From NCBI RefSeq assembly GCF_029873635.1, contig NC_080426.1, positions 55,752,093 to 55,816,092 of the forward strand: a stretch of DNA of 64,000 bases. Direction: 5' to 3'. Every line of letters begins with the position of its first letter. Within the stretch, counting starts at the first letter, position 1. The notes under the pieces were generated by a model. The model did not search any database, was not told where the DNA came from, and saw only the letters and a program-made list of their open reading frames with translations. This DNA comes from Malania oleifera (lineage: Eukaryota > Streptophyta > Magnoliopsida > Santalales > Ximeniaceae). Position numbers and translations under genes: made by a program. Of this stretch, positions 36,290 through 47,520 are shown piece after piece.

Positions 36290-37330
36290 GAAAAAAGTTT
36301 ACTGATGCAAAAGTTACTGTTATTCCATCCAACAGAGAATAGGATAAAATTCAGGCATTATCATTCCTTGTCTATTACAGGTTATGGGTTAATGAAATTA
36401 TTTGCATTGTCATTTGCTTATAATGAAACATTTTTTTTTTTTTACTTTTTAAGCTATCAAATTTTAAATTATAACCATCCTGTTCCCAAGAATAGACATT
36501 TAGCGAACCAAATGCAATTCTAATGTTTTTCCAACACTGTCAGGATCATTGCTGTCATCCATGCTTTTGTGGTCTTTGGCCATCCTCCGCCTACTTTGTG
36601 GGTTCTCTCTCTCTCTCTCTCTCTCCCTCTGAATTTGATTATTTTTTCAGCCAATGTCGAAGGTCTGGTTTGAAGAAGTTTGAGATTCCATGGAAAAGCT
36701 GATCATGGGAATTTCTATTCCTATGAATAAATTAGAATAAGATTGGAATGAAATAAAAATTGCATACTGCTATATTATTTTTAAAGTCATTGATACAAAA
36801 GTTTGTGTTATTCCATTTTACATGTAATAGGATAGGAACTGGATGGTGAAATTTGTGAGTAGTCATTCTTGTTTATTATATTTGGATTAAAAAAAAATTT
36901 GCATTGTCATTTCATTTATGATCAGCACATTTTCCTAGATGAGCTATCAAATCCTTAAATTATGACCATTCTATTCCTTAAAAGACAAAGACATCCAAAC
37001 GAGAAGTAACCCAGATGTTTTTTCAACACTGGCAGGATTGCTATCATACATGTATTTGTGGATTGCTATCATACATGTTTTTGTGGTTTTCTTCCATCTT
37101 CTAGGAATAGAATGGTGGAATTTGTGAATAGTCATTCTTGTCTTTTGCATGTGGATTGATAAAAACTTATGCATTGTCATTTGCTCTATGACTACACATT
37201 TTCCTTTGTAAGCTATCAAATCCTTCCTTTATTATCATTTTATTCATTAGATAGCCTGTGTGTGTTCTGACACGGTGGGTTTTTGCTGTTATACATGCTT
37301 TTGTGATCTTTTTCCATCTTTTACCTGCCC
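36290..37330 (+). repeat. Degenerate tandem repeats in the 3' region (about three copies)
   Basis: Related blocks start near 36,296, 36,790 and 37,105. Shared phrases are GTTATTCCAT...AATAGGATA, TTGCATTGTCATTTG, AGCTATCAAAT.CTT, ATTCC...AAGA.A, TTCAACACTG.CAGGAT and ATACATG.TTTTGTG. The first copy precedes the upstream 3' exon copy and the last precedes the downstream one. Hence the array and the exon duplication probably share an origin. Confidence 0.65.
36605..36627. repeat. CT microsatellite
   Basis: A run of about ten CT units directly upstream of the first 3' exon copy. It may serve as part of its polypyrimidine tract. Confidence 0.8.
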
Positions 37331-37346
37331 TGCGTTAGTCTCTCAC

Positions 37347-37430
37347 TACAACAATAACAACAACAACAAAACCAAGTCTTAGTTCCATTAAGTGGGGTTG
37401 GTTATATGAATTATTGTCCGCCAATTTATG
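37347..37430 (-). mobile_element. 5'-truncated SINE/RTE-type retroposon stub
   Basis: Eighty-four bases with a (CAA)n-rich left end followed by CCAAGTCTTAGTTCCATTAAG and TGGGGTTGGTTATATGAATT. On the minus strand this reads as a tail ending in TTG repeats, as in some plant RTE-type LINEs and SINEs. It is flanked by CTGCGTTAGTCTCTCAC (37,330-37,346) and CTGCGTTAGTCTCTGAC (37,431-37,447), 16 of 17 identical. Target duplications of this length mark insertion by a non-LTR retrotransposon machinery. Family assignment is from memory of the tail type only. Confidence 0.75.
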
Positions 37431-38126
37431 CTGCGTTAGTCTCTGACTCTCTCTCAAAAATTGATTGTTTTTTTTATTTTACAGCTGTGTTGAAGGTCTG
37501 GTTTCAAGAGGTTTGAGCTTCCATGGAAAAGCTGGCCAGCGGAGTGACTGCAGAAAAAAAAACTCCTGCTATTGAGTCGCAAGATAATTTGTACTTGGTG
37601 GATAAAGCAGATTCTGCATTTTTCCAAAGTGAGGGAGATTGTTCCTTCCTAAATGTCTGAGAATGCATTAGCTGAATAAGAAATAATAAAGAATAATAAT
37701 AATAATCTGCCATTGCTACTGGCAATATCCAGAAGCGCTTCATTATACACATTGTTAATGGTATTACTGTTATGAATAAACAAAACTTAATATATCTCAA
37801 AGATATACCTTTTTTTTTTTTTTTGGTAAATTCTGCGTTTATTAAATAGCAAACTGCATGGGTTCCTTGATGACCCTATTTTCCAAATGTAAAAGTGTAT
37901 TGGTTTCAGTCACCAAGCAAGCCAAGATGAAAGTCGGTTTGCTGCTGGCTGAACCTTGATGCTAGATCAGACTTCTAGAAGAGTCGGTGATTTAAAGTTG
38001 TCCCTTCTTTCTTGTCCGCATGGTTAAATAAAATCACAACTGCTCAGCCTTTGCTTCTTCTATTTAGCTTTGAAATATTTCATCTCATTGCATTTCGTTG
38101 ACATCTCATCATTGAAAAACAATGAT

Positions 38127-38129
<3 letters not shown>

Positions 38130-38191
<62 letters not shown>
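38130..38191. repeat. (TA)n microsatellite
   Basis: About 30 uninterrupted TA units close to the end of the copia 3' LTR. Confidence 0.98.
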
Positions 38192-38194
<3 letters not shown>

Positions 38195-38209
38195 TGTATT
38201 TTGATGATC

Positions 38210-38807
38210 TGTTGGGAAAAATATTGAAAATGATAAATTTATCAAGCTTAGAATAGATAAAATTAAATGAGATAAAAATAAATAGAGTAGAGAAAATAAT
38301 ATCGAGAATTTTTATGTGAAAAACCCTTAAAGAGAAAACCCACGGGATCGTAGTCTACTTTAAACTTCCACTATGATGATAATGAGGTTATAAAACTTAA
38401 TTCTAAGGTGAATACCATCCTATTCTAAGGTAAATACTCTTAACTTTCTCTGAATTTCTCTGATGTATATATTGATGCATATGAAACATCCTTTTATAGG
38501 TAGTGTGTCTGCATGCAGAAGCTTCTACCTTTGTCGATAGTGGTGGACTATTTTCTCCCTTCCCACCATGGTAGGTATGGTAGGTGGTGGTGGCTCACCC
38601 ACCATGGTAGGTGACCGTTATTCACCAATCGTGGCCATTGTTCACATTGTTGGCGTCATTCACCAACCGTCTGTTGCTTTTGTCGAAGTGGGTAGGCTGT
38701 AGAAGTTTTTCTTCTTCAACAATTTGTCAAAAGTAAACAACTCTCCTATCCCCTTCTGTCAATTTTTTGACACATATTGGTTCCCTCCATGTGGGAGGAA
38801 CCCATCA
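38210..38807 (-). repeat. 3' LTR of the copia element
   Basis: It is bounded by TGTTGGGAAAAAT (38,210) and GGAACCCATCA (ends 38,807). On the minus strand it is preceded by the purine tract GAGAGGGGGAGATT (38,808-38,821). It contains ACCCTTAAAGAGAAAACCC, a phrase common in Tork/TNT-like LTRs. The partner 5' LTR is not present in recognisable form. Confidence 0.75.
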
Positions 38808-38889
38808 AATCTCCCCCTCTCAACTATGTGGAGGGTTCCATCAGTCCTGGAGTAACTTTGCAAATTTTTAACTTTTCTCTAAGTAGAGA

Positions 38890-39695
38890 TTTTGTCATCA
38901 TATTAGATTCGTTGTTGTTAGTGTGAATTTATCAAGCTGTAATAGCTTGTTCTCCAACACTTCATGCATCCACTGATACCTGACATCAATGTGTTTGGAT
39001 ATGGAATGGAAAGCTAGATTCTTGCTGAGATTGATTGCACTTTGACTGTCACAATATGGGACATACTTTTCTTGACTTTGTCCTAACTCTTTTAGGAACT
39101 TCTTCATCCACATGATCTCCTTACAACCTTCAGTAACTGCGATGTATTATGCTTCTGTGGTGGATAGAGCAACACACTTATGTAGTCGTGATTGCCACGA
39201 AATTGTTCCCCCTGCAAATGTCATTAGATATCTAGATGTGGATTTTTTTGTATCCACATCACCAGCCATATCTGCATTTGTAAAACCTTCAAGTACAGGA
39301 TTAGCATTACCAAAACATAAACATTGACTGGTTGTACCTCTAAGAAACCTGAGGATCCATTTGATAGTTGTCCAATGTTCCTTACCAGGATTTGAAAGGA
39401 ACCTGCTCACCACGCCAACTGCGTAAGCAATATCTGGCTTTGTGCATACCATGACATACATCAGACTACCAACTGCCAATGCATAAGGCACTTTCATCAT
39501 TTCTGATTTTTCCTTCACATTTGAAGGACGCTGACTAACACTCAGTTTGAAATGACTAGCAAGTGGGGAACTGACAAATTTAGCATTGTTCATATTGAAC
39601 CTTTCAAGAACCCATTTAATATATTGTTCTTGAGATAACTAAATTTCGCTTCTATCTGTCACGAGTATTTCTCACCACCAGAAAATTTCTTGGTG
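38890..39695 (-). pseudogene. Copia RNase H and end of RT
   Basis: The minus-strand frame from about 39,640 contains LSQEQYIKWVLERFNMNNAK, SSPLASHFKLS, VGSLMYVMVCTKPDIAYAVG, HWTTIKWILRFLRGT, TNADMAGDVDTKKSTS and VALSTTEA. After a frame change or stop it continues with MWMKKFLKELGQ, YCDSQSAINLSKN, HIDVRYQWMHEVLE. These are standard copia RNase H motifs (A/T-D-x-x-G-D, S-T-x-E-A, D-S-Q/N). Immediately upstream of LSQEQ the frame goes straight to the pre-insertion segment FTKKFSGG, so the YVDD-bearing stretch that normally lies between is absent. Confidence 0.85.
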
Positions 39696-39700
39696 AAAAC

Positions 39701-42238
39701 TATGACGCCCCGATTTTCGTATCAATTTTTTTTCACAAACAATAATAAATAATTTACACGTTATCGACAACATCCATAAATCGGCCATGTCAACAACCCT
39801 ATTACCAGTCATATGACCCGACCCGCATTGGGTACCGGGTACAAAGTTATTTCATTTATACAACCTAACAACGGAAGACAGTATATTTATATCATCCAAA
39901 ATAAAATACTCAGACTATCAACATATACATATATACAATACTATCTCATACCCAAAAACAATACAACCCTAGGGAATCACACCTCTCTAATCCACCAAAA
40001 ACTCACCCTGTGTGTGTCAGGGTCCTAACTCCCTACGATCACGGAACTCTATCACCCAATCTATCCCTGTTCCCTGAAAAATTTAGATAATTTGAGTCAG
40101 ACACGTCTCAGTAAGAAGGAATAAATTACTTACAGTGTGTGGCCATATGAGTTCAGTTATAATATACTTTACTTTTCAAATCATCGTTTCATCTAAGAAT
40201 ATACACTGATATACACATTCTCATAATCATATAGATATACAATACAAGCTTTTATAAGCTTTAAAACCATTTCTTAAATTTAATAATTTCCAACACATAT
40301 TTACCGTGAAGTTTCTGAGAATAGGGAAGATTACCCGCCCATACAAGTAGCTTCCCTCTGCCCTAACACGTTATGCAGCTAGGTATGACCACATCTGATA
40401 CCTATTATGGCACTCACCTTACTTAGTAAGCCCTCAGGCGGAGAGTTTCACTTTGCCTCAATTATTTATATTATTAACTCGCACAGTTCCATTTCTCAAT
40501 TTTATCATTCTCTGTTTCTCAATTTCTATTTTTTCTTTCATTTTTCATTGTAGCCAATTTTATCATTCTTTCACTTTCTATTTCCATTTTTACTTTCCAG
40601 CTCATAAATATCCTTGGTATCAAATGCCAACTTCGCGTCTGTAACTCATGGCCACCCTAAGGATCTTTCTATCCACGCCATGCTTCCCCCTATGGTCAAG
40701 GTTGTGTGGTTTGAAGGCTGGATCTAACTGCGGTTGGCTGACCTGGTTAGATCAAAGTATCATACTACATATCGCGTCTGTAGTACGACTGACCGGCCTA
40801 TAACCCTGATCCGGACTCAAGGAGCCCAACAACCCTACAAAATGGCTCAGTCGACTGTCACGTCACACGCTTTAAGAGTCCATGTGGTTGCACTAGCACT
40901 ACTAGCAACAGTATCGTGCTCAATATCATAACCATCCATCAGGGTTCACTACCACATACTCGCAATCATTATGCGGTATTGGTATTTTATCAATCATATT
41001 CCAGTATATCACAATTCGGTTCAATATAAATATTCTCATAATTTTTTGTGCACATTTCATCATCTCGTAATAACATATATCATATTTCACGTATTTTTCA
41101 CATTTTCCCAAAATACTGATATCAATAATTTATACAAACTCATTTCTCATGCAAATAATTTCCACTCATATATAAATACCACATTTCATTATTTTCCACT
41201 AATCACATCAATCATTCTCATTTCAATATATTCTCAAAAAATACCTATCATTATATTTCACATTTTTCAACACATATCATGTGCCACATAGTTTTTACCT
41301 AAAATTCATAATATATTAATTTCAGACTCCAAAGCATCACAAATTAATATTACTCAAATGTCACACAATTTATCTGATATTTATATCATAATAATTTTCA
41401 AGCAAAATACAATATGCTCATTTTCATATACTAATTCAAACGGTAATTCTAAAAATACTACTATAATTTATTCCACTTACCTAGCTTACTAAGAGTCTTG
41501 TTAGGACTCAAATTCTACGCCCTTGGCTCTCGAAATTCAAATCCCGTAATTTATATTTTTCCCAAATTAATTAACCTATTTCTCCAAAATAATACCCATC
41601 TAACTTTTCCTAGGCTCCACATACCTAGAACTAACATTTAAACTAATATTTAACACCCCCACTTAATTTTATGAATTTTACCTACTAGTTCCGAAATTAC
41701 ACCCGCGATGCTCACCCGAGCCCTAAATTCTGAAAATTCTACTTCAACTCCAGATGCTCAACATTTTAGTATTTTTAAATTAATCCTAATTAATTAAAAA
41801 TAAGCCCCTTAATAACCCCGTATCCCAAATTTAGGGTTTTGCCCACGACGACCCCATGAGAATTCCGTCTTGGCTAGACTTGTAGAGAATCATCCCTAGA
41901 TTCTCGTGGAGGTGTCCGTTTGTCAATCAGACTTATAATTTGCAAGAAATTAAAGAAAAAAGGGGAGATTGACTTACCCCAGGAGATATGTCTACGCCAC
42001 TTCTACCACCGATCCGCTCTTGTAGAAATGACGGCAGCGGAGAATGGAGCTCAACTATATCTTCTAATTCTCGATCGAGCGAGAATCCGTCACGAAATTG
42101 AGGAAAGAAGGAGAGAGAATGAGAGGAGAGAGAGAGACTGCGCAGGTCTTTTGTGTAGAATAAAGGAGAAATTGAAGAAGGGGGGGGGGACGGCTCTCTA
42201 GTTGCATTCTTAAGCTTGAAGCTTCAGGATGTTAAGTT

Positions 42239-42296
<58 letters not shown>

Positions 42297-42446
42297 TTAT
42301 TTTATTAATAAAAATAAAAATAAATTTTAATTATTATTTTTTTCTTTTTTTATAAATTTAATTAACTAATTAATTAATTAATTAATATTATTTTTTTTAG
42401 GGAATCACTCCACCAATCTTGTACAGCCCTTTTTGGGATTATTACA
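39701..42446 (-). repeat. 3' LTR of the nested gypsy element
   Basis: It runs from TATGACGCCCCGATTTTCG to GGGATTATTACA and pairs with 47,521-50,256 over the whole length. It contains a TAA microsatellite (42,245-42,296). The open frames within it are chance frames of the LTR. Confidence 0.93.
42245..42296. repeat. (TAA)n microsatellite in the 3' LTR
   Basis: About 17 TAA units. A matching, slightly different array is in the other LTR at about 50,037-50,095, so the microsatellite predates the insertion. Confidence 0.95.
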
Positions 42447-42839
42447 TTCTCCCCTCATAAAAATTTCGTCATCGAAATTTGCTATTCTCTTGCTTCTCAT
42501 CCTTAGCGAAAATACTTCTAATTTTATTAATTACCCTCACTTATGGCGGAAGAATACCGTGGTTACAAAGAGAGTTCTGGGAGATTACAACTATTCCAAA
42601 ATTCTCCCAAAGCCATTCATATTTCAAAACTAAAAACTTTATCTATCCTACGTTACACTATACAAATAAAAATATACAATATTATTGCATTCACTTGATT
42701 GACTCAACTCTAAGCTCCACTGAATAAGTGTGGATATCTGGCGCATCTGATCCTCTAATTTCCTGGAAGCCTCATCAACGGCATGATTGCTTCACAAAGC
42801 TTTCACTAGTGGAATCTTCTTCGTGCGTAGCTCTTGTTC

Positions 42840-43145
42840 CTTCTAGTCAAGAATCTGCACTGGCATAAGCTAAGGTATCACCCAACTCCAGTACTACATA
42901 GCTGATCACATGCGAGGGGTCTGGGATGTATTTTCTCAGCATAGACACGTGGAATACATCATGAATCCTAGATAGGACCGGTGGTAATGCCAACTGATAG
43001 GCAATTGGACTCACTCTTTCAAGAATCTTGAATGGTCCAATATATCTAGGGTTCAACTTATCCTTCCTCCCGAACCTCATAACCCCTTTCATCGGTGCCA
43101 CCTTCAGGAACATGTGATCTCCTACGTCAAACTCCAATTCTCATC
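42840..43145 (-). pseudogene. Integrase C-terminal GPF/Y module of the nested gypsy element
   Basis: The minus-strand frame reads [44 protein letters not shown] and [19 protein letters not shown], which are hallmarks of Tekay/Del integrases. A stop (TGA, consistent with CGA to TGA) lies directly upstream at about 43,139. Confidence 0.9.
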
Positions 43146-44180
43146 GGCGAGTATCTCTATAACTCTTCTACCAGTTCTGTGCTATTCTGATCCTGTCCCT
43201 GATGAGTTTGACTTTATCCTAAGTTTGTTGTATCAGCTCTGGCCCCAATATTTCTCTTTCCCCAATCTCATCCTAGTACAACGGGATTGGCACCTCCTGC
43301 CATACAACGCCTTATACGGTGTCATCTTAATGCTGGCTTGGTAGCTGTTGTTATACGCAAACTCGACCAGTGGAAAATATTGCATCCAACGAGCTCCAAA
43401 GTCCAGCACACATGCTCGCAGCATATCCTCCAACATCTGTATCGTCCTCTCCGTCTGCCCATCTGTCTGAGGATGAAAAGTTGTGTTGAACGACAACTGA
43501 GAACCCATGGCCCCTTGCAGACTCTTCCAAAAATGAGATGTGAACCGTGGGTCTCTGTCTGAAACTATGGACACTGGGACACCATGGAGCCTAACTATCT
43601 CCAGGATATATAATTCAGCCAATCTGTCCATGGAGTAGCTAACTCTGATCGGCAAAAAGTGGGCAGTCTTCGTTAGTCGATCCACCACTACCCAGATAGC
43701 GTCCTATCCATGCAATGCCCGTGGCAATCTTGTGAAGAAATCCATCGTTATATGCTCCCACATCCACTCAAGAATGTGGAGTGGCTGCAATGATCCCGTC
43801 GGTCTCTGATGCTCAACATTCACTTGTTGGCAGGTCAAATACTGATCCACATACTAGGTTATCTCCCTCTTCATGTTGCTCCACTAGAAGGACTCTCAAA
43901 GATCCTTGTACATTTTAGTGCTACCCGGATGTATAGTATATAGAGACTGATGTGCTTCCTCCAAAATAACTTTCTTGATCTCAGGATCGGTAGGAACACA
44001 TAACTTGGTACGGAACCACAAGGCTCCATCATCTGAGATGCTGAACTCTATATCCTAACCATCCTGTACCTTTCTCATAAGCTCTACTAGTTCTGCATCA
44101 TTCTTCTGAGCTACTTTAATCCTCTCTTGTAGAGTCGGCTACAAAACCAAGTCAGCAATGAACGCCTGGTGATCACCCTC
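43146..44180 (-). pseudogene. Integrase core of the nested gypsy element
   Basis: The core reads MVDRLTKTAHFLPI, VSIVSDRDPRFTSHFWKSLQ, FHPQTDGQTERTIQMLED and VEFAYNNSYQASIKMTPYKALYG, with the D, D and E positions kept. The N-terminal zinc-binding part is traceable from about 43,800 to 44,000. Stops at about 43,707, 43,855 and 44,056 break the frame, the last reading DG-stop-DIE, consistent with CAG to TAG. Confidence 0.88.
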
Positions 44181-44264
44181 TACCAGCTCCACACCGAGCC
44201 TCTCTAGATCCATCTGGATCGGATGCTGAATCTCTACTGCAGATATAGATGAATCCACTGATTT

Positions 44265-44560
44265 CTAGCTCAAAGCATCAACAACCACATTAGCCTTTCC
44301 CGGGTGGTAGCTGATAGTGCAGTCGTAATCCTTTATTAGCTCCAGCCATCTCCTCTGCCTCATATTCAATTCCTTTTGTGTGAAGAAATACTTTAAGCTT
44401 TTATAGTCAGTAAATATCTCACACCTACCCCCATATGGATAGTGCCTCCAAATCTTTAGTGCGTAAACTACCACTGCCAACTCCAGATCGTGGGTAGGTT
44501 AGTTCTTCTCATATTCTTTCAATTGTCGTGAGACATAGTCTATTACTTTCCCCCGCTGCA
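44265..44560 (-). pseudogene. RNase H of the nested gypsy element
   Basis: The frame contains [49 protein letters not shown] and [14 protein letters not shown], followed by a TAG where LSRK is usual. These are typical Tekay RNase H motifs. Confidence 0.9.
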
Positions 44561-44825
44561 TCAATATGCATCTGAGCCCTTTATGAGACGCATCACTTTA
44601 AATTACGAATCCCACTTCTCTTGAAGGAATCATCAACACAGACGCAGTGATGAGTCGTTGCTTCAACTCCTGGAAGCTCTATTCACATTCATCAGATCAC
44701 TCAAACTTCACTCCTTTCCTGGTCAATCTGGTCAATGGGCCTGATAGTCTAGAGAAGCCCTCAACAAACCTGTGGTAATATCCAGCCAATCCCAGGACAC
44801 TCCAAATCTCATGCACGTTCTTGGA

Positions 44826-45480
44826 TCATACCCAGTCTACTACCGCCTTAATCTTACTCAGATCAATAGAAATATCACCCCTGGATATAACGTGTCCAAG
44901 GAAGGTAACCTGTTTCAGCCAGAACTTACACTTCTTGAGCTTAGCATATAGCTTCTTCTCTCGCAACACTTGCAGCACTATACTCAGATGCTCCTCATCC
45001 TCCTCTGGGCTCTTCGAATATACCAGTATATCATCAATAAATATAACCACAAACTGGTCTAAGTATTGGTGAAAGACCTTGTTCATCAAATCCATAAACA
45101 CTGCAAGAGCATTCGTCAAACCAAACAGCATAATTAGAAATTCATATCGTGTTCTAAATGCCATCTTCGGAACATCTTCCGCCTTGACTTTCACCTGATG
45201 GTACCCGAAACGTAAATCTATCTTCGAAAAGATATGTGTCCCCTATAACTGGTCAAACAAATCATCGATACGCGGGAGCGGGTATTTATTCTTGATAGTT
45301 ACCTTATTTATTTCCCTGTAGTCGATGCACAACCTCATCGACCCATCCTTCTTCCTCACAAATAAAATCGGTGCTCCCCAAGGTGACACACTGGGCCGGA
45401 TAAACCCATTATCTAACAGTTCCTACAACTGTTCTTTCAATTCTTTCAGATCTGCCGGTGCCATTCTTTAAAGAGCCTTC
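44826..45480 (-). pseudogene. Reverse transcriptase of the nested gypsy element
   Basis: From about 45,400 the minus strand reads [21 protein letters not shown], then [19 protein letters not shown], [35 protein letters not shown] and [23 protein letters not shown]. The catalytic box FIDD is intact. Stops at about 45,245 and 45,423 (TAG, consistent with CAG) interrupt the domain. Confidence 0.9.
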
Positions 45481-45627
45481 GAAATCAGCCCTGTCCCCAG
45501 AACCAGATCAATAACGAACTCTACCTCAAAATCATGAGGTAGATACATCAGGAAAATCCCTCACCACTGGGATCTCCTCCACCCTCAACACCCCTTCTGA
45601 TATGGCCTTCATACATGCTAAATATCT

Positions 45628-46077
45628 CTAACAGCCTTTTGATAGCAACCTACGTGCCTGAATAGCAAATAGTAACCGAGGTGGGGTGCGCACACGTGAT
45701 CCCACAAATCGGTACTCCTGTCCCTCTAGAGGTCTAAATACTACCACTCTCTGATGGCAATCAATGCTAGCATAGTGGGCAGCTAGCCAATCCATACCCA
45801 AGATTACCTTAAACCCATGCATGTCAAAAACTACCAAATTAGCTGGCAAAGACCTCCCCTGAATACCCACTAGACAGTTCCAGAGTACCTTTCTACATAT
45901 CCCAACAGTCCCAGTCGGCGTAGCAATAGACAGACTAATGTCTAACTGCTGAGGCTTAAACCCACACAACCTCACATATTCTCGGGCGATAAAAGAATGA
46001 GTTGCCTCAGAATCAAACAAGACAGTAGCTTTAAATGACAGTATTGAAACCGCACCTGTCACCATATCTCCAGTCAT
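45628..46077 (-). pseudogene. Retropepsin of the nested gypsy element
   Basis: The frame contains TVLFDSEATHSFIAREY, where family members have LFDSGATHSFI, and further on VILGMDWLAAHYASIDC. The active-site glycine is replaced by glutamate (GAG), as in the unrelated gypsy copy at 19.46 kb. The flap and the downstream GMDWL motif are conserved. Confidence 0.88.
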
Positions 46078-46089
46078 CTCAACATCTCC

Positions 46090-47124
46090 CGGCGTTAATG
46101 CATAAACTCGCGCTAGAGCAGTATTCCTCTATTGTCCACCTCGAGGTGCCTTGTAGCCTCCTCTATATAGTCGAGGAGTAGCCACTACCGCTGGTGGTGC
46201 CTGACAGTTCCTCGCGATATGCCCAGGCTGGTGGCACTGATAGCAGACAACCTCCCTCGCTCGGCACTCTCCTGGATGCCTCCTCAAACATCTGGGACAA
46301 GGAGGGGGCATTTGTCTGCCCTACACTGCTCGCTCTCCTCCTCCCTGTCATCATCCCCCTCTGCTATTATATCTCCTCCACGGCCCTCGACTAGGCCTCG
46401 CCTAAAAATAAGAAGGTGCGGGCCTTTTCCTCTGGCTCTGGGCTGCTGCGCCTCTCTGTATGCTACTCTCAATCACCGCAGCCCTGTCCACTATCTCCGA
46501 GAAGGTCTGAGATTGGAAACCTACCACCTGATCATACAAGTTCTGTTCTAGGCCCTCCTCAAACTTCCTCGCCTTCCTCTCCTTATCTGGCACCATATAC
46601 GGGGCAAATCGGGACAACTCAACAAATCTCAATGCGTACTACTGCATCGTCATAGACCCTTGTGTCAAATACAGAAACTCCGATGCCTTTGCACTCCTGA
46701 CCGTAGCTGGAAAGTACTGCTCGAAGAAAATCTCCCTAAAGTGATTCCACGTCATCGCTACAGGGTCAAGCCTCTGCTCCTCAAGTAGTCTCAATGACCT
46801 CCACCAACGCTTTGCTTCCCCGGTTAATTTAAATGTAGCAAATAACACCTTCTGCTTGTCTGTACATGAGAGGACTTCCAGTATATCCTCTATGTCCTAA
46901 ACCCAGTTCTTTGCTACCAATGAGTCCGCTCCTCCAGCAAAAGGCGGGGATCACATACGTGTGAACTGCTCGATCGTGCAACTCCACTCCCTCAAGCTCA
47001 TGGCCATCTCAGCATCACCTGCTGAGTGACGCTACGCAACACTGGGTTAGGGTCTGCACCACCCATACTAGAAGGTCCTACACCATCACTTCCCACACTC
47101 GTGTTACTGTTCCCTGGATCCATC
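46090..47124 (-). pseudogene. gag of the nested gypsy element
   Basis: The start is MDPGNSNTS at 47,124, about 400 bases inside the primer-binding site. The frame soon meets stops. The capsid part has [46 protein letters not shown] and a C-x2-C-x4-H-x4-C zinc knuckle CYQCHQPGHIARNC at about 46,205-46,250. A preceding C-x2-C pair (CPRCLRRHPGEC) forms a second partial knuckle. Frames are interrupted by stops, for example near 46,638, 46,900 and 47,025. Confidence 0.85.
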
Positions 47125-47500
47125 CTGCAAAGGAAACAACTAATCTCAACATACAATCACTATCACACAACCCATACACTGCAATAACTCATAAATTACT
47201 CTTCTATGACCATTTATATCCACATCCTTAATCCCCATTTAAGATTCAGTCCTACCACTCAGAAACAAGACCCAGCGATAGTATCCATGGTTTTCTTGAA
47301 ATCGTCACCCCAGGAAAAACACAAAAACAACCCCGATACTCCTGTCTCTAGGCCGCAAGATAGAATCCTAAATTCTCACCTCATTCCCTAACAATCACTA
47401 ACTCACATTTCAATCTACCCATCTCCTATTCCCCTCAAAATCCACTCCTATACTCTGGTATTGTATTCCGCTGTACACTAAAGTTTACAGAACTTAACAA

Positions 47501-47520
47501 CCTAGGCTCTAATACCAAAC
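47501..47520 (-). other. Primer-binding site of the nested gypsy element
   Basis: On the minus strand, TTTGGTATTAGAGCCTAGG directly follows the 5' LTR. It differs from the canonical TGGTATCAGAGCC by C to T. Confidence 0.85.

Larger units (their letters stand above)
35961..37800 (+). other. 3' UTR region with duplicated terminal exon
   Basis: After the stop at 35,958-35,960 a donor-like ACTAAG/GTGAAG occurs at 35,966. Two similar acceptor-exon units follow: TTTTTTCAG/CCAATGTCGAAGG at 36,651 and TTTTTACAG/CTGTGTTGAAGG at 37,485. Both continue with GGTCTGGTTT.AAGA, GTTTGAG, TTCCATGGAAAAGCTG. The downstream unit runs on to AATAAA signals at 37,685 and 37,775 and is the better candidate for the real last exon. 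The upstream unit is a copy or an alternative 3' exon. Confidence 0.6.

Noticed and set aside
40971-41291. 106-codon frame in the gypsy LTR, and its twin at 48,950-49,324
   Set aside because: Both are AT-rich frames within paired LTRs. They are repeated because the LTRs are repeated and have no retrotransposon domain.
46219-46551. Plus-strand 110-codon frame over the nested element's gag
   Set aside because: It is antisense to the gag and zinc-knuckle coding sequence.
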